Part shown: positions 39,647 through 47,411 of the stretch, piece after piece
How the letters are laid out: each line of letters opens with the position of its first letter
How positions within the stretch are numbered: position 1 is the stretch's first letter
Source: Burkholderiaceae bacterium
GTDB taxonomy: Bacteria; Pseudomonadota; Gammaproteobacteria; Burkholderiales; Burkholderiaceae_C
Direction of reading: 5' to 3'
NCBI GenBank assembly: GCA_024235995.1
Contig: JACKLI010000001.1
Span: 1,736,001 to 1,800,000 of the forward strand
DNA: 64,000 bases
Made by a program: the position numbers and the translations under genes
Notes under the pieces: generated by a model
Told to the model about the DNA's origin: nothing
Seen by the model: only the letters and a program-made list of their open reading frames with translations
Database searches by the model: none

Positions 39647-40908
39647 CGCAGAACCTTCAGGGCATGCGCCACGCCGGCGATCAGGCGATCGACCTCGTCG
39701 GGCGTGTTGTACAGGGCAAACGAAGCGCGCGTGGTGGGCCCCAGGCCCAGGTGGTCGATCAGCGGCTGCGCGCAGTGGTGGCCGGTGCGCACCGCAATGC
39801 CGCGCTCGTCCAGCAGGGTGCCGATGTCGTGCGGGTGCACATCTAGGGCGACGAAGGACAGCAGGGCCGCGCCGGTGGCGTGCGGCGCCAGCACGGTCAG
39901 GCCGTCGATGGCCGCCAGGCCCGCCACGGCCTGCGCGCGCAGGCCGTGCACGTGGGCGTCGATGGCGGCGCGCCCCACCTGGTCGATGAAGCGCGCCGCG
40001 GCGGCCAGGCCCACGGCGCCGCCCACGTTGGGCGTGCCGCCTTCCAGGCGCGCGGGCAGCTCGGCGTAGCCGGCGCTGTCGTACTTGACCCACTCGACCA
40101 TGTCGCCGCCCAGGCGCAGCGGGTGCAGGCGATTCAGCGCGGCGCGGCGGCCGGCCAGCACGCCGGTGCCCATGGGGCCGTACATCTTGTGGCCCGAGAA
40201 GGCCATGAAGTCGCAGTCCAGCTGCGCCAGCACGGGCACCGCGTGGCTGACCGCCTGCGCGGCGTCCAGCACGGTCAGCGCGCCGGCCTGCGCGGCCATG
40301 CGCAGCATCTCGGCGTAGGGCGGACACTCGCCGGTGGCGTTGGCGCCGGCGGTGACGGCAAACACCCGCGTGCGGGGGCCCAGCAGGCGCGCCAGGTCGG
40401 CCGTGTGCAGGCGGCCCTGGGCGTCGGGGCGCAGCACCAGCAGCTTGGCGCCGGTGGCGGCGGCGGCGTGCTGCCAGGGAATCAGGTTGGCGTGGTGCTC
40501 CAGGCCGCTGACGATGATCTCGTCGTCGGCGCGCAGCCAGGCTTTCTTGGGGCCGCCCAGCCACAGGCCTTGGGCGATCGTGTTGAGCGCTTCGGTGGTG
40601 CCGGAGGTGAACACCAGCTCGTGCTCGGGCCCCGCGCCGATGAAGCGCTTGAGCGTGGCGCGCGCGGCCTCGAAGTCGTCGGTGGCGCGCTGGCTCAGCG
40701 TGTGCACGCCGCGGTGGATATTGGCGCGGTCGTGCGTCTCGAACTGGCGCATGGCGTCCAGCACGGCCAGCGGCATCTGCGTGGTGGCGCCGTTGTCCAG
40801 GTAGGCCAGCGGCGCGCCGTGCACCAATTGCTGCAGCACCGGGAACTGCGCGCGCAGGGCCGGCAGGTCCAGCGCCTGCGGTTGGGGGGCGAAACGGATG
40901 TCACCCAT
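39643..40908 (-). CDS. sufS: Cysteine desulfurase SufS (group II)
   Basis: A 421-residue PLP enzyme taking sulfur from cysteine for Fe-S cluster building. Motifs are YLDNGATTQMP, HRGVHTLSQRAT, the Schiff-base lysine in FSGHKMYGPMG and the persulfide cysteine in RTGHHCAQPL, the short group II active-site loop. It overlaps both neighbours (ATGA with sufU; 8 bases with sufD), consistent with one transcript. Confidence 0.95.
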   Translation of the reverse strand: MGDIRFAPQPQALDLPALRAQFPVLQQLVHGAPLAYLDNGATTQMPLAVLDAMRQFETHDRANIHRGVHTLSQRATDDFEAARATLKRFIGAGPEHELVFTSGTTEALNTIAQGLWLGGPKKAWLRADDEIIVSGLEHHANLIPWQHAAAATGAKLLVLRPDAQGRLHTADLARLLGPRTRVFAVTAGANATGECPPYAEMLRMAAQAGALTVLDAAQAVSHAVPVLAQLDCDFMAFSGHKMYGPMGTGVLAGRRAALNRLHPLRLGGDMVEWVKYDSAGYAELPARLEGGTPNVGGAVGLAAAARFIDQVGRAAIDAHVHGLRAQAVAGLAAIDGLTVLAPHATGAALLSFVALDVHPHDIGTLLDERGIAVRTGHHCAQPLIDHLGLGPTTRASFALYNTPDEVDRLIAGVAHALKVLR

Positions 40909-42154
40909 GGGCGGCCTCCTGGGGGATGCTCAGGTGGCGGGCGATGGCCTGGTGCAGCCAGCCGCTGGCCAGCCAGGGCTCGAGCAGGCTGGCGCCGTCG
41001 GCATCATCCAGGCAGCGCTCGAGCACGGCGCGTGCCATGCCGTCGATGATCAGGGCGCGCGCGGTGGCCTCGTCCAGCCCGCGCTGGCCGGCGTAGAACA
41101 GGGCGTCGGCCGGCAGCGCGCCCCAGGTGGCGCCGTGTACGGCCTGCACCTGGTCGTGCAGGATTTCGAGGTGCGGGCGCAGCACCATGCGCGGCTGGCC
41201 GGCGAGCGCGATGCCTGACAGGCGCTGGCGCACCGAGGCGTCGTCGGCGCCGGCGGCGATGCGGGTGTAGGCATTGGCCACCGCGCGGGCGCTGTCGCTG
41301 GCCAGGGCCAGGGCCTCGACCTGGCTGGTGGTGTGCGGCGCGTCCAGGCGGCTGACGATCTGGTGGTCGATGGCTTGCGTGCCGGCCAGCAGCAGGCCGG
41401 CGTGGCGTGCCTCGGCGCCCGCGCCCTGCAGTTGCACCACGCAGCGCTGCAGGTGGTAGCTGCCGCCGGTGGCCACCAGCGCCTGCGCGTAGTGGGCACC
41501 CGCCGCCAGCGTGGCGTGCACGAAGTGGGCGCTGCGGTCCTGCGGGCCGGGCGCGGCCACGCGCAGGTGCTGCAGGCGGGCGCCGCGCGCCAACTGGATG
41601 TGCACGTGCAGGTTCTGCGCCAGGCCGTGCTGGCACACGGCGGGGTCGTGCTCGTGCGACTCGATCAGCATGCAGCGCACGCCCTCGTCCACGTCGAGCA
41701 CCAGCAGCGGCGCCTCGGCCTGGGCGCGCGGCTGGTGGCGCAGGTGCAACCACACGATGTCCTGCTCGCCGGGCGCCTTGCCGGGCGAGCCCTGCACGCG
41801 CAGGCGCAGGCCCTGGCGGCACAGGGCTCGGTGGGCCCAGGCAAAGGGGGCCGCGTCGCCGCCTTCGCCGGGCGGGGGCAGGCCGGCAAACAGCTCGGCG
41901 CGCTGGGCCGGGTCCAGCGCATCGAGCCAGCGGGCATCGACGCCGCTGGCCGGGGTCTGGCCGATGGGCAGCAGGGTCCAGCCGGTGCCGGCCAGCGGCG
42001 GGGCGTCGCAGGCGGCGTCGGCCGCGGGCTGGCCTTGCCACTGCGCCAGCTCGGGCGGAGGCAGGTGGCGAAACGATTCGCTGCGGCGGCCGATCCAGCC
42101 GTGCGTGGCCAGGTGGCTTTGGGCCGCCAGGATGTCGGCGCGGGCGCTGTCCAT
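40901..42154 (-). CDS. sufD: Fe-S cluster assembly protein SufD
   Basis: A 417-residue partner of SufB in the SufBCD scaffold. The N-terminal half is diverged and Ala-rich. The C-terminal beta-helix and SufC-binding region is recognisable (SRLDAPHTTSQVEALALASDSARAV, LRPHLEILHDQVQAVHGATWG, FYAGQRGLDEATARALIIDG). The last block keeps the conserved histidine of HGAT used with SufB at the heterodimer interface. It is closely spaced with sufC (2 bases) and overlaps sufS. Confidence 0.92.
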   Translation of the reverse strand: MDSARADILAAQSHLATHGWIGRRSESFRHLPPPELAQWQGQPAADAACDAPPLAGTGWTLLPIGQTPASGVDARWLDALDPAQRAELFAGLPPPGEGGDAAPFAWAHRALCRQGLRLRVQGSPGKAPGEQDIVWLHLRHQPRAQAEAPLLVLDVDEGVRCMLIESHEHDPAVCQHGLAQNLHVHIQLARGARLQHLRVAAPGPQDRSAHFVHATLAAGAHYAQALVATGGSYHLQRCVVQLQGAGAEARHAGLLLAGTQAIDHQIVSRLDAPHTTSQVEALALASDSARAVANAYTRIAAGADDASVRQRLSGIALAGQPRMVLRPHLEILHDQVQAVHGATWGALPADALFYAGQRGLDEATARALIIDGMARAVLERCLDDADGASLLEPWLASGWLHQAIARHLSIPQEAAHG

Positions 42155-42156
42155 GC

Positions 42157-42927
42157 TCAGGCCTCCGCGGTGGTGGCGGCGCGCGCAAAGCCGGTGCGGG
42201 CGATGCGGCGCGCCAGCTCGATGTCGCCGGTCTCGGCGATGCAGCCCTGGTCCAGGCGCAGCACGGTGTCGGGCTGCAGCTGCTCGATCATCTGCAGGTA
42301 GTGCGAGACGACGATGAAGGCCGTGCCCTGCGCGCGCAGGCGCTGCACGAGTTCGACCACGGCGCGCACGCCGTCCACGTCCATGCCCGAGTCGATCTCG
42401 TCGAGCAGCGCCAGGCGCGGCTGCAGCAGCGACAGTTGCAAAAGCTCGTTGCGCTTGCGCTCGCCGCCCGAAAAGCCTTCGTTGACGGGGCGGCCGAGCA
42501 TGGCCTCGGGCAGGCCGAGTTGCTTGGCGCCCTGCTTGGCGCTGGACAGAAAGTCGAACGCGTCCTGCGGCTCCTGCCCGCGCGCCTCGCGCACGGCGTT
42601 GAGCGCGGTGCGGATGAACAGGTTGTTCTTGACACCCGGCACGTCGGGCGGCGACTGGAAGGACAGGAACAGGCCGGCGCGCGAGCGCTCGTGCGCGGGC
42701 AGGCCCAGCAGGTCGGTGTCGCCCAGGCGGGCGCTGCCGGCCACCACGCGGTAGCTGGGGTGGCCGGCCAGGGCCATGCCCAGCGTGCTCTTGCCGCTGC
42801 CGTTGGCGCCCATCAGCACCACCAGGGCGCCGGCGGGCACGTCCAGCGAGACCGAGCGCAGCACAGTGCGCTCGCCCACGTCGACCCGCAGGTCACGCAC
42901 TTGCAGCAGGGAAGGGGTTGAGCTCAT
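42157..42927 (-). CDS. sufC: SufC ATPase of the SufBCD complex
   Basis: A 256-residue ABC-type ATPase driving SufBD conformational change. Walker A is GANGSGKST, signature GFSGGERKRNE, Walker B RLALLDEIDSGMDVDG and the switch histidine in VVSHYLQM. The start at 42927 has AGGA upstream. The frame remains open further upstream through the repeat, but that extension is not homologous. It is separated from sufB by 71 bases holding a repeat copy, the only real gap in the operon. Confidence 0.95.
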   Translation of the reverse strand: MSSTPSLLQVRDLRVDVGERTVLRSVSLDVPAGALVVLMGANGSGKSTLGMALAGHPSYRVVAGSARLGDTDLLGLPAHERSRAGLFLSFQSPPDVPGVKNNLFIRTALNAVREARGQEPQDAFDFLSSAKQGAKQLGLPEAMLGRPVNEGFSGGERKRNELLQLSLLQPRLALLDEIDSGMDVDGVRAVVELVQRLRAQGTAFIVVSHYLQMIEQLQPDTVLRLDQGCIAETGDIELARRIARTGFARAATTAEA

Positions 42928-42937
42928 GGAGTTTCCT

Positions 42938-42999
42938 ATGATTTTGATAGCTTCTCGCGCTTGATTGGTGCGCGCCAGAGCCTTGTTTTGCTTGAAAAT
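42938..42999 (+). repeat. GATAGCT dispersed repeat, copy 5 (inside suf operon)
   Basis: It reads TGATTTTGATAGCTTCTCGC, GCTTGATTGGTGCGCGCCAG, and ends TTTTGCTTGAAAATC. It occupies nearly all of the sufB-sufC gap and runs up to the sufB stop codon (42999-43001 on the minus strand). Confidence 0.75.
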
Positions 43000-44492
43000 C
43001 AGCCGACCGCGCCTTCCAGCGACACCGCCAGCAGGGCCTTGGCCTCGAGCGCGAATTCCATCGGCAGCTCCTCGATCACGGCCTGGCAAAAGCCGCCCAC
43101 GATCAGGCCCGTGGCCTCTTGCGGGTCGATGCCGCGCTGCTGGCAGTAGAACAGTCGCTCCTCGGAGATGCGCGTGGTGGTGGCCTCGTGCTCGACCACC
43201 GCGTCGCTGCGCGCCACGTCGATGTAGGGGAAGGTGTGGGCGCCGCAGTCGGGGCCGATCAGCAGCGAGTCGCACTGCGTGTGGTTGCGCGCGCCCTCGG
43301 CGCCGGGGTTAATGCGCACCTGGCCGCGGTAGCTGTTTTGCGCGTGGCCGGCGCTGATGCCCTTGGAAACGATGCGGCTGCTGGTGTTGCGGCCGATGTG
43401 GATCATTTTGGTGCCGGTGTCCGCCTGCTGGAAGTGGTTGGACACGGCGATCGAGTGGAACTCGCCGCTGGAGTCGTCGCCGCGCAGGATCACGCTGGGG
43501 TACTTCCAGGTGACGGCCGAGCCGGTCTCGATCTGCGTCCAGGCGATGCGCGAGCGCTGGCCCGCGCACAGGCCGCGCTTGGTCACCAGGTTGTAGATGC
43601 CGCCCACGCCATTCTCGTCGCCGGGGTACCAGTTCTGCACCGTCGAATACTTGATGAAGGCGTCGTCGTGCGCGATCAGCTCCACCACCGCGGCGTGCAG
43701 CTGGTTCTCGTCGCGCTGCGGCGCGGTGCAGCCTTCCAGGTAGCTGACCTGGCTGCCTTCCTCGGCGATGATCAGCGTGCGCTCGAACTGGCCGGTGTTC
43801 TGCGCGTTGATGCGGAAGTACGACGACAGCTCCATCGGGCACTTCACGCCTTTGGGGATGTAGACGAAGGAGCCGTCGGAGAACACCGCCGAGTTGAGCG
43901 CGGCGTAGTAGTTGTCGCCCTGCGGCACCACGGTGCCCATGTATTTCTCGACCAGCTCGGGGTGGTTCTGCACCGCGTGCGAGAACGAGCAGAAGATCAC
44001 GCCCACGTCGGCCAGTTGCTTGCGGAACGTGGTGCCCACCGAGACCGAGTCGAACACCGCGTCCACCGCCACGCCGGCCAGGCGGGCGCGCTCGTGCAGC
44101 GGCACGTTCAGCTTCTCGTAGGTCTCCAGCAGCTTGGGGTCCACCTCGTCCAGGCTCTTGGGCGCGTTCTTCATCGACTTGGGCGCCGAGTAGTACGACA
44201 GCGCCTGCAGGTCGATCGGCTCCATGCGCAGATAGGCCCAGTCGGGCTCTTCCATCTTGCGCCAGCGCTCCAGCGCGGCCAGGCGCCACTTGAGCAGGAA
44301 CTCGGGCTCCTTCTTGATGCGCGAGATGGCGCGGATGGTGTCCTCGTCAAGCCCCGGCGGCAGCGAGTCGGACTCGATGTCGGTGACAAAGCCGTGCTGG
44401 TAGGGGCGCGCCAGTGCCTGCGTCAGCGCCGGCGCCTGGGTTTTTTCCTCGCTGGCGGGGGCCAGGCCGGAGGCTTCGGGGAGTGCAGCCAT
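42999..44492 (-). CDS. sufB: Fe-S cluster assembly scaffold SufB
   Basis: A 497-residue core scaffold (E. coli 495). Blocks visible are ISRIKKEPEFLLKWRL, PKGVKCPMELSSYFRIN, EEGSQVSYLEGCTAPQRDENQLHAAVVEL and NWYPGDENGVGGIYNLVTKRG. The cluster cysteine region near the C-terminus is NHTQCDSLLIGPDCGAHTFPYI. First gene of the operon sufBCDSUT. The start at 44492 (MAALPEASGL) has no strong ribosome site. No IscR or SufR gene is adjacent; the 188 bases upstream hold only a weak candidate control site. Confidence 0.96.
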   Translation of the reverse strand: MAALPEASGLAPASEEKTQAPALTQALARPYQHGFVTDIESDSLPPGLDEDTIRAISRIKKEPEFLLKWRLAALERWRKMEEPDWAYLRMEPIDLQALSYYSAPKSMKNAPKSLDEVDPKLLETYEKLNVPLHERARLAGVAVDAVFDSVSVGTTFRKQLADVGVIFCSFSHAVQNHPELVEKYMGTVVPQGDNYYAALNSAVFSDGSFVYIPKGVKCPMELSSYFRINAQNTGQFERTLIIAEEGSQVSYLEGCTAPQRDENQLHAAVVELIAHDDAFIKYSTVQNWYPGDENGVGGIYNLVTKRGLCAGQRSRIAWTQIETGSAVTWKYPSVILRGDDSSGEFHSIAVSNHFQQADTGTKMIHIGRNTSSRIVSKGISAGHAQNSYRGQVRINPGAEGARNHTQCDSLLIGPDCGAHTFPYIDVARSDAVVEHEATTTRISEERLFYCQQRGIDPQEATGLIVGGFCQAVIEELPMEFALEAKALLAVSLEGAVG

Positions 44493-44519
44493 GGATGTTC
44501 GGAAGTCGGGCGTTCTAAA

Positions 44520-44536
44520 TATGCAGATTTTATGCA
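44520..44536. promoter_or_regulatory. Direct repeat upstream of sufB (TATGCA twice)
   Basis: TATGCA occurs at 44520-44525 and 44531-44536, an 11-base period (one helical turn), in the AT-rich stretch just before sufB. It could be a regulator half-site pair. It does not resemble the IscR type 1 or Fur consensus. Confidence 0.2.
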
Positions 44537-44680
44537 ACTTTATCGGCTTTGCCCATCGCGGCGCGGTGCCAGCACTGGCGCTGCGGGCTTTGTGGCGCCC
44601 GCCGGCAGCCCCCGGATGGACAAGGCCAGCCCGTAAAATACAAGGTTTAACCTCGCTTTCACAGCCTCTGGACAGACACC

Positions 44681-45076
44681 ATGAACCGCTGCTCGAAACC
44701 ATTGTGCCCGCCGCGCCGGCTGGCCCTGGGCGCCGTGCTGGCCCTGGCCGGCGTCTTGCCGCTGGCCGCCCAGGCCCAGATGCAGCGCCTGTTTCCGGCC
44801 AAGGTGCAGCGCGGCGCCATCACCTTCACGGCGCCGCCCGTGGTCGAGCTCGATGGCAAGACCGAGCGCCTGGGCCCCGGCGTGCGCGTGCGCGACGCGC
44901 ACAACCGCGTGGCCCTCACCGGCACGCTGCGCGGCAAGAGCTTCGTCGTCAACTACCAGCGCGATGCCGCCGGCATGGTGCGCGAGGTCTGGATCCTGAC
45001 GCCAGCCGAGATCGCCCGGCCCCTCCCGGGCGCGCAGGCCGGCGGCGCCCGGCCCGATCCCGACTACATCAACTGA
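44681..45076 (+). CDS. Small exported protein of unknown function
   Basis: 131 residues with a signal peptide (RRLALGAVLALAGVLPLAAQA, cleavage about residue 32), giving a periplasmic product of about 98 residues. The mature part is basic then mixed (LFPAKVQRGAITFTAPPVVELDGK, YQRDAAGMVREVWILTPAEI) and looks like a small beta-rich domain. I do not recognise a named family. It lies before miaB on the same strand, 64 bases away, and divergent from sufB. Confidence 0.75.
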   Translation: MNRCSKPLCPPRRLALGAVLALAGVLPLAAQAQMQRLFPAKVQRGAITFTAPPVVELDGKTERLGPGVRVRDAHNRVALTGTLRGKSFVVNYQRDAAGMVREVWILTPAEIARPLPGAQAGGARPDPDYIN

Positions 45077-45140
45077 CGGCCCGTGGCTCGCCCGGCCGGC
45101 GCCATGCCGGCCGCTCGCATGGCTTTTTTGGCTATCCATC

Positions 45141-46475
45141 ATGACGCGCAAACTCTTCATCAAGACCTTCGGCTGCCAGATGAACGACTACGACTCGGCC
45201 AAGATGGCCGACGTGCTGGCCGCCGCCGAGGGCTACGAGGCCACCGACGACCCCGAGGCGGCCGACCTGATCCTGTTCAACACCTGCTCGGTGCGCGAGA
45301 AGGCGCAGGAAAAGGTGTTTTCCGACCTGGGCCGCGTCAAGCACCTGAAGGACAAGGGCGTGCTGATCGGCGTCGGCGGCTGCGTGGCCAGCCAGGAGGG
45401 CGAGGAGATCATCAAGCGCGCGCCCTACGTGGACGTGGTGTTCGGCCCGCAGACCCTGCACCGGCTGCCCGAGCTGCTGGCCGAGCGCCGGCGCACCCAG
45501 GCGCCGCAGGTGGACATCCGTTTCCCCGAGATCGAGAAGTTCGACAACCTGCCGCCGGCGCGCGTGGAGGGCGTGACGGCCTTCGTCTCGATCATGGAAG
45601 GCTGCTCCAAATACTGCAGCTACTGCGTGGTGCCCTACACGCGCGGCGAGGAGTTCAGCCGTCCCTTCGACGACGTGCTGACCGAGGTGGCCGGCCTGGC
45701 CGACCAGGGCGTGCGCGAGGCCACGCTGCTGGGGCAGAACGTCAACGCCTATCGGGGCCGCATGGGCGACACGCAAGACACAGCCGACTTCGCCACGCTG
45801 ATCGAGTACGTGGCCGAGATCCCCGGCATCGAGCGCATCCGCTACACCACCAGCCACCCCAACGAGTTCACGCCGGCGCTGATCGACGTCTACGGCAAGG
45901 TCGACAAGCTGGTCAGCCACCTGCACCTGCCGGTGCAGCACGGCTCGGACCGCATCCTGTCGCTGATGAAGCGCGGCTACACGGCCGTCGAATACAAGAG
46001 CATCATCGACCGCCTGCGCGCGGTGCGCCCCGGCATCAGCCTGTCGAGCGACTTCATCGTCGGCTTTCCCAGCGAGACGCAGGAGGACTTCGACCAGCTT
46101 ATGAAGCTGATCGAAGACGTGGGCTACGACGCCAGCTTTTCCTTCATCTACAGCCCGCGCCCCGGCACGCCCGCCGCCAACCTGCCCGACCGCACGCCGC
46201 ACGAGGTGAAGCTGGCGCGCCTGCAGCACCTGCAGGCGGTGGTGGAGCGCAACGTGCGCGCCATCAGCGCCAGCCGCGTCGGCACCGTGCAGCGCCTGCT
46301 GGTCGAGGGGCCCTCGCGCAAGAACCCGAGCGAGCTGATGGGCCGCACCGAGTGCAACCGCATCGTCAACTTCGACGGCGGCCCCCAGGGCGCGCGCCTG
46401 GTGGGGCAGATGCTGGACGTGACGATCACCGAGGCCCTGTCGCATTCGCTGCGTGGCCAGGTGCTTGTTGACTGA
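45141..46475 (+). CDS. miaB: MiaB, tRNA-2-methylthio-N6-dimethylallyladenosine synthase
   Basis: A radical SAM methylthiotransferase of 444 residues modifying A37 of tRNAs. The N-terminal UPF0004 domain has cluster cysteines C12 (TFGCQMN), C49 (FNTCSVRE) and C81 (GGCVAS). The radical SAM motif CSKYCSYC gives C155, C159 and C162. The C-terminal TRAM domain (VEGPSRKNPSELMGRTECNR) binds tRNA. Both clusters would be supplied by Fe-S assembly, and suf lies just upstream in the opposite direction. Length fits (E. coli 474). Confidence 0.96.
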   Translation: MTRKLFIKTFGCQMNDYDSAKMADVLAAAEGYEATDDPEAADLILFNTCSVREKAQEKVFSDLGRVKHLKDKGVLIGVGGCVASQEGEEIIKRAPYVDVVFGPQTLHRLPELLAERRRTQAPQVDIRFPEIEKFDNLPPARVEGVTAFVSIMEGCSKYCSYCVVPYTRGEEFSRPFDDVLTEVAGLADQGVREATLLGQNVNAYRGRMGDTQDTADFATLIEYVAEIPGIERIRYTTSHPNEFTPALIDVYGKVDKLVSHLHLPVQHGSDRILSLMKRGYTAVEYKSIIDRLRAVRPGISLSSDFIVGFPSETQEDFDQLMKLIEDVGYDASFSFIYSPRPGTPAANLPDRTPHEVKLARLQHLQAVVERNVRAISASRVGTVQRLLVEGPSRKNPSELMGRTECNRIVNFDGGPQGARLVGQMLDVTITEALSHSLRGQVLVD

Positions 46476-46556
46476 GATGGCAGCCCCATGGGCGACACGG
46501 AGGCCTTGCGGCCTGTCCGACAATACGCGGCTGACCTGCTTGCCGCCGCCTCGCCC

Positions 46557-47312
46557 ATGACCCCTTCTCCCGACCACGCCCTGCACCTGTCCGGCGCCAG
46601 CAACTTCCGCGACCTGGGCGGCTACCGGACGGCCGATGGGCGCGTGGTGCGCCGGCGCCGTTTGTTTCGCTCGGACCACCTGGCCGCGCTCACGGCCAGC
46701 GACGCGCAGGTGCTGGCGGCGCTGAGGGTCACGCGGGCGCTGGATTTTCGCGGCGGCCACGAGCGCGCCGCGGCTTCCTACCAACTGCCCGGCGTGGTGC
46801 AGCACCCGCTGCCGATCGAGCCCACGGTGGTGCAGGGCATGCAGAGCATCCTGGCGGCCGGCGAGGCGCTCACGGCCCCGCGCACGGCCGAGCTGATGTG
46901 CCAGACGTACCGCAACTTCGTGCGCCACAACGCGCCGCGCTTTGCCGAGCTGTTCGCGCAACTGCTGCACAGCGACGAGCCGCTGGTGTTTCACTGCACC
47001 GCCGGCAAGGACCGCACGGGCTACGCCGCCGCGCTGATCCTGCTGGCCCTGGACGTGCCGCGCAGCGTGGTGATGCACGACTACCTGCTGACCAACGAGC
47101 GCTACCGCATGCCCGCCGCCAGCGACCCGCGCATCGGGCCGGAGGTGCGCGAGGTGCTGTGGCGCGTGCAAGGCCCGTTTCTGGACGCCGCGCTGCAGAC
47201 GGTGGACGAGGAGTTCGGCGGCCTGGACGCCTACCTGGCCCGGCAGCTCGGCGTGGACGCCGCCGCGCGCGAGCGGTTGCGGCGCGCGTACCTGCAGGCG
47301 CCTGAAGAATGA
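46557..47312 (+). CDS. Tyrosine-protein phosphatase (Y_phosphatase3 type)
   Basis: About 251 residues. The signature HCTAGKDRTGYAA carries the nucleophilic cysteine and P-loop arginine. The N-terminal LSGASNFRDLGGYRTADG and FRSDHLAALTASD are the usual blocks of this secreted/cytoplasmic dual-specificity family, also able to hydrolyse phosphoinositides in some members. Upstream in-frame ATG 46488 would add 23 residues without resemblance, so I prefer 46557, but neither has a good ribosome site. The stop codon lies inside the left arm of an inverted-repeat element. Confidence 0.85.
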   Translation: MTPSPDHALHLSGASNFRDLGGYRTADGRVVRRRRLFRSDHLAALTASDAQVLAALRVTRALDFRGGHERAAASYQLPGVVQHPLPIEPTVVQGMQSILAAGEALTAPRTAELMCQTYRNFVRHNAPRFAELFAQLLHSDEPLVFHCTAGKDRTGYAAALILLALDVPRSVVMHDYLLTNERYRMPAASDPRIGPEVREVLWRVQGPFLDAALQTVDEEFGGLDAYLARQLGVDAAARERLRRAYLQAPEE

Positions 47313-47408
47313 CGGAATGACTTCGCCGCTGCGCGGCTTCGATGACGAAATGACTGGACATCGCCGTCATCCGTCATCGCGCCAGCGATGCGGGTCATTT
47401 CGTCATTC
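47307..47408. repeat. TGACG-type inverted-repeat element, copy A
   Basis: A 102-base element bounded by 15-base arms GAATGACGGAATGAC and GTCATTTCGTCATTC, which pair at 14 of 15 positions. A second, nested pair occurs inside (CGATGACGAAATGAC and GTCATCCGTCATCG). It fills the gap between two convergent genes and includes the stop codon of the phosphatase gene. A related element lies at 50878-50991. Confidence 0.75.
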
Positions 47409-47411
47409 TGA

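Noticed and set aside
46488..46556. Longer N-terminus for the tyrosine phosphatase
   Set aside because: The 23 extra residues show no family similarity and the phosphatase domain starts right after the ATG at 46557. Not fully excluded.
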